From contig JARKNW010000126.1 of NCBI GenBank assembly GCA_029976075.1, forward strand, positions 1 through 56,632: DNA of 56,632 nucleotides, given 5' to 3'. Positions within the stretch are counted from its first letter, which is position 1. Each line of letters opens with the position of its first letter. This DNA is from Pleomorphomonas sp. Its GTDB lineage: Bacteria > Pseudomonadota > Alphaproteobacteria > Rhizobiales > Pleomorphomonadaceae. Position numbers and translations under genes: made by a program. Shown one piece after another: positions 35,756 to 42,837 of this stretch. The notes beneath the pieces were generated by a model. That model saw only the letters and a list, made by a program, of their open reading frames with translations, did not search any database and was not told the origin of the DNA.

Positions 35756-36033
35756 CGCAAGAGTGTCCTTGGTTGGACGAGAAAGCGGACGATGCCGTGG
35801 TCGGGGTCTGTTGCCGCGATTTTGACACCGAGCCTGACGCCCTCGTTGTCCATGTTGAGGCGTCCTGGGACGCCGATCATAAGGGTCAGATCCTCTTCAA
35901 GGCTGGCTTTGCCTTCGAGAATGAGACTGCCGTCGCTCCGGAACCATGCGTTGGGTCGGAATGCGAGGGGGATGGGCGAGCGTCCCTCGAGCTCGAGGCG
36001 TGCTCTGTTTCGGGGTGTGCTGGGTACAATCAG
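35719..36033 (-). CDS. Probable gene without a canonical start codon
   Basis: The minus strand between 36033 and 35719 reads as a well-behaved 104-residue protein (for example NRARLELEGRSPIPLAFRPN and EEDLTLMIGVPGRLNMDNEG) ending 36 bases inside the next minus-strand gene. There is no ATG, GTG or TTG in frame before an internal Met near residue 50; a CTG at 36033 follows GGGAGGA at a good distance and is my choice. It could also be the 3' part of a gene cut off by recombination; the frame stays open to about 36140. No function recognised. Confidence 0.45.
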   Translation of the reverse strand: MIVPSTPRNRARLELEGRSPIPLAFRPNAWFRSDGSLILEGKASLEEDLTLMIGVPGRLNMDNEGVRLGVKIAATDPDHGIVRFLVQPRTLLRWTPLQQSPPKW

Positions 36034-36201
36034 AGGTCGTCCTCCCTTCTGCGGTGCTAAGCGCGCGATGGCGGGGGCGACGGCGGGAAAGCCGGCAAAA
36101 GGTAGGCTCTCTGTTAACTTCCTAATAATGTCTTACTTGTTCCCAAAAGAAAAGCACAATTTTAGGTAGCTGTTTTTGTTGGGCTTTTGGGGCTCGGTAA
36201 G

Positions 36202-36543
36202 ATGAAGTATCCCGTTTCGCTCCACTTTTCCACCTGCGGCATCTGCGGCCGGCGGGCCGATGGCATTGGCTGCTCGCCTGATGGCTGGATGCCCGCCGTC
36301 TGGGTTTGCAACGACTGTGGCCCCGTGCGGGCCAGAAGGGTGGCGCGCATGCGCGATTTCGATCTCGTCGAGCGCAAGGCGTTTACCCTGGCGGCGCAGC
36401 GGGCGGGACAGTTTCTCGACACCATCGGCAAGACCGATTTCGCCTGCCTCACCACCGAGGAGTACGAAACCTTTCTGCGTGCCTTCCAGACGCATTTCAT
36501 CGAGGCGATCCGCCAGATGGTGGAGGGTGGGCCGACGGCCTGA
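36202..36543 (+). CDS. DUF6511-type zinc-ribbon phage protein
   Basis: A 113-residue protein with two CxxC pairs, CGICG and CNDCG (residues 12-16 and 37-41), which make a zinc ribbon, and a helical C-terminus ending IEAIRQMVEGG. It matches the pattern of small proteins encoded before phage primases (DUF6511, from memory). ATG 36202 is chosen; an in-frame TTG at 36187 is possible. The primase begins three bases after its stop. Confidence 0.65.
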   Translation: MKYPVSLHFSTCGICGRRADGIGCSPDGWMPAVWVCNDCGPVRARRVARMRDFDLVERKAFTLAAQRAGQFLDTIGKTDFACLTTEEYETFLRAFQTHFIEAIRQMVEGGPTA

Positions 36544-36545
36544 TC

Positions 36546-38840
36546 ATGACGCGGCTGTCGACGCCCTTTGTCCTCGCCGATCTGGCGCCGGCCCCCAACC
36601 GGGCGCTGGCGCTCGATCTCGCGCGGGCGGGACTTGCCGTATTCCCGGTGCGAGGCGGCGGACCGGAGGCCAAGAAGCCGTGCCCGACGGTGCGCTGGGG
36701 CGATGACGCCACCACCGACGCTACAGCCATCGACGACTGGTGGCGGCGCTGGCCGGACGCCATGCCGGCCATTCACCTGGGGCGGTCGGGCCTCCTGGTG
36801 GTGGACCTCGACCGGCACGAAGGCGGCGCCGATGGCCTTGCCGCCTGGGACGAGGTGAACCCGGGCAGCGTGGCGCCGGCCGTCGATACGCCCTCGGGCG
36901 GCCGCCACATCTACTTCCGCCAGCCGCAGGGACGCGCCCATGGCAACCGCGAGGGGCTGCTCAAGGGGCGCGGCATCAACATTCGTGGGCTTGGCGGCTA
37001 TGTGGTGGCGCCCGGTGCGCTGCGCGCCGATGGCGAGGGAGCCTATCAGCCTGTGCCGGCGGGAGCGCTCGTCGCGGCGCCATTGGTGCCCGATTGGCTC
37101 TACGCGCTGATCGATCCTCCTGTGACCCGGAGGCCCGAGGCAGTCCCGCAGCCGGAACCGCGTGCGCGCAGCGCGCCGCCGCTTTCCGAAACACGGCTCG
37201 GCCGCTATGCCGACAGGGCCGTGACGGCGGAGCTCGACGCCATCCGCGCCGCCGGCAAGGGCGGGCGCAACAACCAGCTCAACCGCAGCGCTTTCGCGCT
37301 GGGGCAGATGGTGGGCGCCGGCTGGCTCTCCGAGGCGAACGCCCTGTCGCTGCTGACGGCGGCGGCTGAGGCGTGCGGCCTTGCCGCCGATGACGGTCTG
37401 CCGGCCTGCCTTGCCACCATCAAAAGCGGCCTCAAGAAGGGGCGGGTTTTTCCGCGCGAGGCGCCGAGGGATGCGCGCCCCGAACCGCCGCGCGCCGCCA
37501 GTGGACCGCGCCGGCTTCTGAAGGAACGCTCCGGCGCGGTGGTGGACGAGGCGACCGGCGAGGTGGTGCATGAGGGGAGGCGCGCCCGCGCCGCCGTCGA
37601 GTTTCCCGACGCGCTGACCCATGTGCCCGGCCTTGTCGGCGACATCACCGACTGGATCTGCGCCACCGCCCGCCGGCCCAACCGCGTGCTGGCGCTGGGC
37701 GCGGCGTTGACGCTGGTGGGCACCGCCATGGGCCGCTTCTGGTCCGGGCCGACGCTGAGCTCCACCGTGCTCTACATGCTGGCGCTGGCGCCGTCGGGGG
37801 TCGGCAAGGACCATGCGCTGCAACAGATCAAGCGGCTGCTGGCCGCCGCCAAGATGACCCGCACCATCGGGCCGGACGAGTTCATCTCCATGCCGGCGGT
37901 CATCCATTTCATCGAGCGCGAGCCGTTGTCGCTCTGCCCGATGGACGAGTTCGGCGCCTTCCTCAAACGCATCAACGCCAAGCGCGCCTCCGGCTTCGAG
38001 CGCGGCATTTCCAAGATCATGCGCTCGGTGTGGGGCACCAACTTCGGCCTGATGACCACGCCGGAATGGGCGGCGACGCCGGCCCGCACCATCCGGGCGC
38101 CGGCGCTTTCCATCTACGGCGCCTCGACGCCGGAGGATTTCTTCGAGGCGCTGGACGGCGGTGACGTTTCCAACGGCTTCCTCAACCGCTTCACCCTGCT
38201 CACCGTGGCGAGCCGTACCGAGGACCGCGAGCCGAAAGAGCCGCCTCTGGTGGTGCCCGAGAAGCTGTCGGAAAGCCTGCGCCGGCTGTTCGGCGGCGGC
38301 AACCCGCTGGTGGTTGCCTCGAAGCTGCACGAAACCGACGTGGAGATCGAGCCCTTCGTCATCCCCTGGGGGGCGGGCGCCGAGGCGGTCTATACGAGCT
38401 TCCAGCGCGAAATCCTCGCCTGGCAGGACCGCGACGCCGACGCCGAGAACTTCATCGGCCGCGCCGCCGAAATGGCCGTCCGCATGGCCACCATCCGCGC
38501 CGGCGGCCGCGACCCGGTGATGCCCCGCATCTCCGAGGACGACATGCAATGGGGCCGCGCCGTCGCCCTCTGGTCCGCCCGCACCCTCTACCGCATGGGC
38601 CGCCTCTACATCTCCGAAACGGAGTTCCAGGCCGAGGCGAACCGCGTGCTGCGCATCATCGACAAGGAAGGCGGCGAGATCAGCCAGGAGACGCTCAGGG
38701 CGCGGATGAAGAACAGGTTGAAGGCAAGGGACCTGAGGGAGGTGATCGAGACGCTGGAGGATACGGGGGCGATCGTCAGGGAGAGCGTGGCGACGGAGGG
38801 AGGAGGGCCGAGGAAGACGCTGTATTTCTTGAGGGGGTAG
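36546..38840 (+). CDS. Bifunctional primase-polymerase / DUF3987 helicase replication protein
   Basis: A 764-residue phage/plasmid replication protein. Residues 1-200 form a PrimPol domain: LVVDLDRHEGG carries the catalytic Asp pair, followed by TPSGGRHIYFR and INIRGLGGYVVAPG. From about residue 355 the DUF3987 helicase shows Walker A LAPSGVGKDHA (about 414-424), Walker B CPMDEFGAF, and an arginine-rich end, with a winged-helix-like C-terminus (EISQETLRARMKNRL). It should prime and unwind at the element's origin. The frame is open from 36306, but ATG 36546 fits both the domain and the preceding stop. No origin repeat could be identified. Confidence 0.88.
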   Translation: MTRLSTPFVLADLAPAPNRALALDLARAGLAVFPVRGGGPEAKKPCPTVRWGDDATTDATAIDDWWRRWPDAMPAIHLGRSGLLVVDLDRHEGGADGLAAWDEVNPGSVAPAVDTPSGGRHIYFRQPQGRAHGNREGLLKGRGINIRGLGGYVVAPGALRADGEGAYQPVPAGALVAAPLVPDWLYALIDPPVTRRPEAVPQPEPRARSAPPLSETRLGRYADRAVTAELDAIRAAGKGGRNNQLNRSAFALGQMVGAGWLSEANALSLLTAAAEACGLAADDGLPACLATIKSGLKKGRVFPREAPRDARPEPPRAASGPRRLLKERSGAVVDEATGEVVHEGRRARAAVEFPDALTHVPGLVGDITDWICATARRPNRVLALGAALTLVGTAMGRFWSGPTLSSTVLYMLALAPSGVGKDHALQQIKRLLAAAKMTRTIGPDEFISMPAVIHFIEREPLSLCPMDEFGAFLKRINAKRASGFERGISKIMRSVWGTNFGLMTTPEWAATPARTIRAPALSIYGASTPEDFFEALDGGDVSNGFLNRFTLLTVASRTEDREPKEPPLVVPEKLSESLRRLFGGGNPLVVASKLHETDVEIEPFVIPWGAGAEAVYTSFQREILAWQDRDADAENFIGRAAEMAVRMATIRAGGRDPVMPRISEDDMQWGRAVALWSARTLYRMGRLYISETEFQAEANRVLRIIDKEGGEISQETLRARMKNRLKARDLREVIETLEDTGAIVRESVATEGGGPRKTLYFLRG

Positions 38841-38969
38841 GGGGAGGATGTCATAGGGCTAATAGCAGCGACTGCGAGTTATGCTCACGGTTGATGACAG
38901 GAGCAGTCCGCGCTTTAGTGCTGCAAAGGAACTCTGGACAGTTGTGAAGATCGGCAGTCGTTACAGATT

Positions 38970-40568
38970 ATGCGTATTTCCAGATATCTCGATGCCAAGG
39001 CCTTCTGCGATGAAGCTAAGAAGCTCAAAGCAGCAGCCGGCGGAATGAGCGAAGGCGTGCTGGAGCGACTTGAAGAGCAGCGTTCGCTGATTCCACGGCT
39101 ACGCTTGCGGTATCCCGACTCCGTCGAACGACGCTGGTGGGCTGAATGCCACGAGCATTTTTCGGTAGAGGGCGAGATCGAGCCTGACGGCGAACGATGG
39201 GACAATGCCAACGATCTTGAAAAGGCGCGCCAGTGCTATCGCTTCAATAAGGATCCAACCGTCAATCCCCACGTTCTCGATCACCCTGAGCCACGCTTCG
39301 CTGCGTTCATCGAGAAGCCAGCAACAAAACCATTTGTGTCGTGGCGTGACTATCGAGTGTCGGTGGGGTCCGATGCCGGGGTGCCGATCTATAGTTACGA
39401 TACAGTTGTTACATACTATAGCGCTTGGCAGCTCCTTCAGTTCGCTGAAGTGGTGAACATGGGCGTGATCAGCCTTTTGAACATGGTCAATATGTCCGGA
39501 TTCCCGAGCAATGACATAATTGCAGATGCGCCGAAATGTATTTCAATCCAGCCAATTTACGTAATGCACGATTTTGAGAAGCACTCTGTCACGCTGGATG
39601 CAATTGTCTGGTTCGCCGAAGAGGCCGAGTTGGGCTACGCCAACGCGACGCGACAAGATAATCGCCGACGGCTTATGTCTAAGACAGAACGCGATGAGAT
39701 TCTGCGTACTCGTCTATGGGCGGCCGAGCAAGCACAAAGGCATCATGGTATTGGGCCCGATGCACTGTTAAGCGCAGTTCAGTTTCTATGCGAGCAGTGG
39801 TCGCATTGGCAGGCCGAGGGGCGGCCTTTGATCGCAGACGCGTATAAGGCAATTGCGGGGCAGGGGGTACGATTTGCGTGCCTTGTAACTGGGATGAGTT
39901 TCGAACAATATGGCTCTATCGTTGGACGAGCGGATGGCCACCCTAAGCCCATACTCGACGTCATTTGGCCTAACTGGTCGGTTGATCAACGCGATAATCT
40001 GAAATTTACTCTCGCGAGCTATCGTAGCGAGAATGCGTTGTTGCGTGCTGACTTCAGCGATGCGCTAATCGATCGTTTCCTTAACTTCATTGAAGAGAAT
40101 AATCTCTATGGATTCTATTGGAGAATGGAATCTTTCACTCACCATATGTTCGATGGAAATGGTCTTTCGCTCGAGGGGTTAAAAGGCGACGTCCAAGGCA
40201 TGGCGATCATTCTCGAGCATATTGCGACTGCGCTTGGCGCCAAGAAGGAGCAGCTGCGTGACAAGTTTAAGGATCTTTGGGCATGCGTGCCGGCAGTTCT
40301 CAAGCTCTTGAAGAATAATCAAGTGATGAAGGTAGGCAATGGTACATCAATCGACTTGGACTGGTTTGAAGGGCGTAATGGGCGAAGTTTGCACGACCAG
40401 ATCGCCGCTGATTTGGCAATCAGTTATGCGATCAGGGGCGGTGCACACCGCGTGATTAACGAAACCGACCCGTTCAAACTTGAACTTATGATGTTAATCA
40501 TGCTGCGCGCGGCGGTGCGGACCTTTGAAGCAGTAACGAATTCGGCCTCCAGCCAACACACTAGGTAG
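38970..40568 (+). CDS. Orphan 532-residue protein, low-GC cargo gene
   Basis: A long intact reading frame whose composition departs sharply from the surroundings: many A/T-ending codons (AAT, GAT, TAT) against strongly GC-biased neighbours, hence recent acquisition. I recognise no family. The first 60 residues (DAKAFCDEAKKLKAAAGG, then VLERLEEQRSLIPRLRLRYPD) have a helical, MerR-like look. The rest is mainly helical with YWRMESFTHHMFDGNG near residue 390 and a hydrophobic C-terminal helix (LELMMLIMLRAAVRTFEAV). There is no signal peptide and no nucleotide-binding motif. The start has no clear ribosome site. It lies between a phage primase and mazEF, a place where anti-phage cargo is often found; a defence role is inference only. 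Confidence 0.7.
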   Translation: MRISRYLDAKAFCDEAKKLKAAAGGMSEGVLERLEEQRSLIPRLRLRYPDSVERRWWAECHEHFSVEGEIEPDGERWDNANDLEKARQCYRFNKDPTVNPHVLDHPEPRFAAFIEKPATKPFVSWRDYRVSVGSDAGVPIYSYDTVVTYYSAWQLLQFAEVVNMGVISLLNMVNMSGFPSNDIIADAPKCISIQPIYVMHDFEKHSVTLDAIVWFAEEAELGYANATRQDNRRRLMSKTERDEILRTRLWAAEQAQRHHGIGPDALLSAVQFLCEQWSHWQAEGRPLIADAYKAIAGQGVRFACLVTGMSFEQYGSIVGRADGHPKPILDVIWPNWSVDQRDNLKFTLASYRSENALLRADFSDALIDRFLNFIEENNLYGFYWRMESFTHHMFDGNGLSLEGLKGDVQGMAIILEHIATALGAKKEQLRDKFKDLWACVPAVLKLLKNNQVMKVGNGTSIDLDWFEGRNGRSLHDQIAADLAISYAIRGGAHRVINETDPFKLELMMLIMLRAAVRTFEAVTNSASSQHTR

Positions 40569-40616
40569 AGCGCAACGTTTGTGCTAAAGTAGCGCGCAAC
40601 CTTATAGAGGTCACTC

Positions 40617-40841
40617 ATGCCGCGCCCCAAGCAGACAGAAGACGGGCTGACCAAGTTTCAGCGCTACCGGCAGCAACAGACGCGCCGGGGCATGAAGCAG
40701 TTGCGGATCTGGGTGCCCGATCCCAACCGGCCAGAATTCGCCGCCGAGGCCAGGCGGCAGGGGCTTGCACTGCGCGGTCGGGCCGAGGAGGCCGAGGCGT
40801 TGGATTTCATTGGCGCTGCGTTTGAGTGGCCCGAGGAATGA
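40617..40841 (+). CDS. mazE: MazE-like antitoxin (DUF3018)
   Basis: A 74-residue antitoxin of the DUF3018 type: TEDGLTKFQRYRQQQTRRGMKQLRIWVPDP is the N-terminal DNA-binding/dimer part, and the acidic end (EEAEALDFIGAAFEWPEE) would wrap the toxin. AGAGG is just upstream. GCGCAAC occurs twice ahead of the gene (40570-40600), possibly part of autoregulation. Its stop overlaps the toxin start by four bases. Confidence 0.85.
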   Translation: MPRPKQTEDGLTKFQRYRQQQTRRGMKQLRIWVPDPNRPEFAAEARRQGLALRGRAEEAEALDFIGAAFEWPEE

Positions 40842-41164
40842 AACGCGGCGATCTCGTTACGGTGTCGGCGCAGGGAGATTATGGCAAGCCGCGTCCGGCC
40901 GTCGTCATCCAGTCCGACGCGCTCGATGCGGCCGATAGCGTGCTCGTCGCCTTGCTAACCAGCACGCTTGCCGATGCGCCGCTCTACCGGCTCACCTTTG
41001 AACCTACCGACGGCAATGGCCTCAAGGCTGTGTCGCAGGTGATGGTGGACAAGGTGCTGGCCTATCCGCGCGCCAAGTGCGGCCCGGTGATCGGCCGGCT
41101 TTCGCCCGCCGACATGCTGGCGCTCAACAACATGCTGCTGGTGATGATCGGCCTTGCCGACTGA
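40838..41164 (+). CDS. mazF: MazF-like mRNA interferase toxin
   Basis: A 108-residue PemK/MazF toxin. Family elements are KRGDLVTVSAQGDYGKPRPAVVIQ (active-site loop with the Arg), VALLTSTLADAPLYRLTFEP (with the usual Thr/Ser), and VMVDKVLAYPRAKCGPVIGRL. The ATG at 40838 overlaps the antitoxin stop (ATGA), which fixes the start in spite of a longer frame. It should cut mRNA at a short sequence when the antitoxin is lost, stabilising the island. Confidence 0.88.
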   Translation: MKRGDLVTVSAQGDYGKPRPAVVIQSDALDAADSVLVALLTSTLADAPLYRLTFEPTDGNGLKAVSQVMVDKVLAYPRAKCGPVIGRLSPADMLALNNMLLVMIGLAD

Positions 41165-41225
41165 TGGGTATGTCGACTGTCTTCCAGTTTCGTGTTGATC
41201 CATAAATAGCCCATAAGGGAACCTC

Positions 41226-41849
41226 GTGATCCGCTTCTGGATCAAATGCGTTGCGAGCCCCATGCCCACTCCCCTCCAGGCCATCCTGATTTCCGGTACG
41301 TCGCACGTCGGCAAGTCGACGCTGGCCGAAAGGCTGGCCGAGCGGCTCGGGTGGGCGGAGATGTCCACCGACAAGCTCGGGCGGCATCCCGGCCGTCCCT
41401 GGATGGCGATCCCGCCCGAGGTCGCCGAGTTCTACGAGCGGTTGACGCCGGAGACGATCCATTGGTTCCTCAAGGTGCACCACGAGAACATGTGGCGGCA
41501 GATCCGGCCGATGATCGAGGCGGAGAGGGCTGCCGGCCGGCGCTTCGTGCTGGAGGGGGCGGCGCTCAGGCCGGGTTATGTCGGCCCGCTGCTCGGCGAG
41601 GCGATGGCCGGGGTGCTGCTCACTGCGCCGGACGATTTCCTTCTCGGGCGCATGCGGGCGGCCGCCGGCTACGAGAGGCGCGGGCCGGCGGAACGCCGCC
41701 TGATCGATGCCTTCGTCGACCGCTCGCTGCGGGAAAATGCCGCCCTCGCGGCGGAGGCGCGCGAAGTGGGGATGAGGATCGTCGATGCGGCGGACGATCG
41801 GGCGGTGACCGGTCTCTTCGAGGAGTTGGTGGCGCGCGCATCGGCCTGA
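41226..41849 (+). CDS. P-loop kinase-like protein (AAA/2-phosphoglycerate kinase type)
   Basis: A 207-residue P-loop protein. The phosphate loop is ISGTSHVGKSTLAERLA (near residues 22-38), followed by the acceptor region STDKLGRHPGRPW and a lid rich in Arg (GRMRAAAGYERRGPAERR). Probably a small-molecule kinase; the substrate is unknown. A GTG at 41226 has AAGGGA five bases upstream; an ATG at 41262 is the alternative. Composition is that of the chromosome, so the island ends before it. Confidence 0.75.
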   Translation: MIRFWIKCVASPMPTPLQAILISGTSHVGKSTLAERLAERLGWAEMSTDKLGRHPGRPWMAIPPEVAEFYERLTPETIHWFLKVHHENMWRQIRPMIEAERAAGRRFVLEGAALRPGYVGPLLGEAMAGVLLTAPDDFLLGRMRAAAGYERRGPAERRLIDAFVDRSLRENAALAAEAREVGMRIVDAADDRAVTGLFEELVARASA

Positions 41850-41990
41850 GGCCGGCTCGCCCTGCCCAAAATGTATCGGTTTGTTGCTGGGCGCCTCGTT
41901 ATGACGGCTTACGACAATTCGCCGTCGCGGCATCATTGAATTTGCCAAATCACGTCGTTGGCTCGTCACGTCAAATCACGGGGTGACGGC

Positions 41991-42728
41991 ATGAAATGCG
42001 TTCCGAAGATCAATGGCGTCTACTGGCTGTCGCTGGTGGTGGCGAGCCTGTTCGGCGCCGATCTGGGCGATCTTCTGGCCGGCGGTCTCGGCCTCGGCCA
42101 CCTCAAGGGGCTGCCCCTGCTGGCGGCCGGTCTGGCGGTGGTGTTTCTCGCCGAACGCTTCTTCAAGCGAAACAGCACGCTCTGCTTCTGGGCGGCGGTG
42201 GTGATCGCCACGGCGGCGGCCGCCAACGTCGCCGACGCCTTTCATGATTTCCACGTCCGCCTGGCGTCGGTGCCACTGATGGCCTTGCTGCTCGCCTTCG
42301 TGGTGATCGTCTGGCGCTCGCGCGAGACATCCCCGGACGAGCAGGGGTTCATCCCCGTCAACGGCCTTTACTGGGTCACGCTGTTCCTGACGGCGGTGCT
42401 CGGCTGCGTGGCCGGCGATGCCGCGTCCTATCCGCTGGGCTTCGGCAACATGGGAACGGTGGCGGTCTGCGCCGTGCCGCTGGTGTTCCTGCTCGTCATC
42501 GGCCGCAACGGGCTCTACGCCGACCTCGGCTTCTACTGGCTTGTCATGGTGTTCATCGTCGCGGTCGGCACGGCGGCCGGCGATCTCCTGACGCAGCTTC
42601 TCCACAGCGTCGATCGCAGCGCGGTGGTGAGCGGCCTCGTCTTCCTGGCGCTGATCGCCGTCGCCTACGAAATGCGGAAGGGCAACAAGAGCCTGCAGGT
42701 GCAGACGGTGAGCGACCTGCTGCCATGA
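41991..42728 (+). CDS. COG4705-type repeat membrane protein
   Basis: A 245-residue membrane protein with seven or eight helices. A unit is repeated three times: NGVYWLSLVVASLFGADLGD, NGLYWVTLFLTAVLGCVAGD and GFYWLVMVFIVAVGTAAGD, each ending in Gly-Asp. This is the pattern of COG4705, an inner-membrane family of unknown function. GGGGTGA precedes the ATG. A strong terminator follows. Confidence 0.75.
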   Translation: MKCVPKINGVYWLSLVVASLFGADLGDLLAGGLGLGHLKGLPLLAAGLAVVFLAERFFKRNSTLCFWAAVVIATAAAANVADAFHDFHVRLASVPLMALLLAFVVIVWRSRETSPDEQGFIPVNGLYWVTLFLTAVLGCVAGDAASYPLGFGNMGTVAVCAVPLVFLLVIGRNGLYADLGFYWLVMVFIVAVGTAAGDLLTQLLHSVDRSAVVSGLVFLALIAVAYEMRKGNKSLQVQTVSDLLP

Positions 42729-42797
42729 GGCGTCACGGTCGTCCCTGACTCCTCATAGGCGTGGGTGGACTCCCATGGACTCCCATGAATCCTGTCG

Positions 42798-42835
42798 GCC
42801 GGCGCCACCACGGAAAAGCGGTGGCGCCGGCTTTT
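42798..42835 (+). terminator. Rho-independent terminator
   Basis: A perfect 12-base GC-rich stem (42798-42809 with 42820-42831), a ten-base loop and TTTT. It ends the COG4705 transcript just before the convergent caspase-like gene. A TGGACTCCCA tandem pair lies just upstream. Confidence 0.85.
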
Positions 42836-42837
42836 GA

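Larger units (their letters stand above)
33030..41164. mobile_element. Phage-derived replication island (no integrase or structural genes)
   Basis: Gene order: S24 repressor (minus), Cro-like gene, DUF669, small protein, winged-helix protein, two small minus-strand genes, DUF6511, primase-polymerase/DUF3987 helicase, low-GC orphan, mazEF. This is the early/replication arm of a temperate phage or satellite, with cargo at its right end. I find no integrase, terminase, capsid, tail or lysis gene and no convincing att repeat, so it is a remnant, a satellite, or an element that depends on integration functions elsewhere. Borders are approximate: left by the terminator at 33008, right by the end of mazF. 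Confidence 0.6.

Noticed and set aside
35737..36060. 107-codon plus-strand frame
   Set aside because: The minus strand over the same interval reads more like a protein and has a ribosome site; the plus-strand translation is Cys/Ser-rich without pattern.
33030..41164. Complete prophage
   Set aside because: No integrase, terminase, portal, capsid, tail or lysis gene, and no att repeats could be found; only a replication island is supported.
42766..42787. Tandem TGGACTCCCA as a regulatory repeat
   Set aside because: Only two copies, between a stop codon and a terminator of convergent genes, so no role can be proposed.
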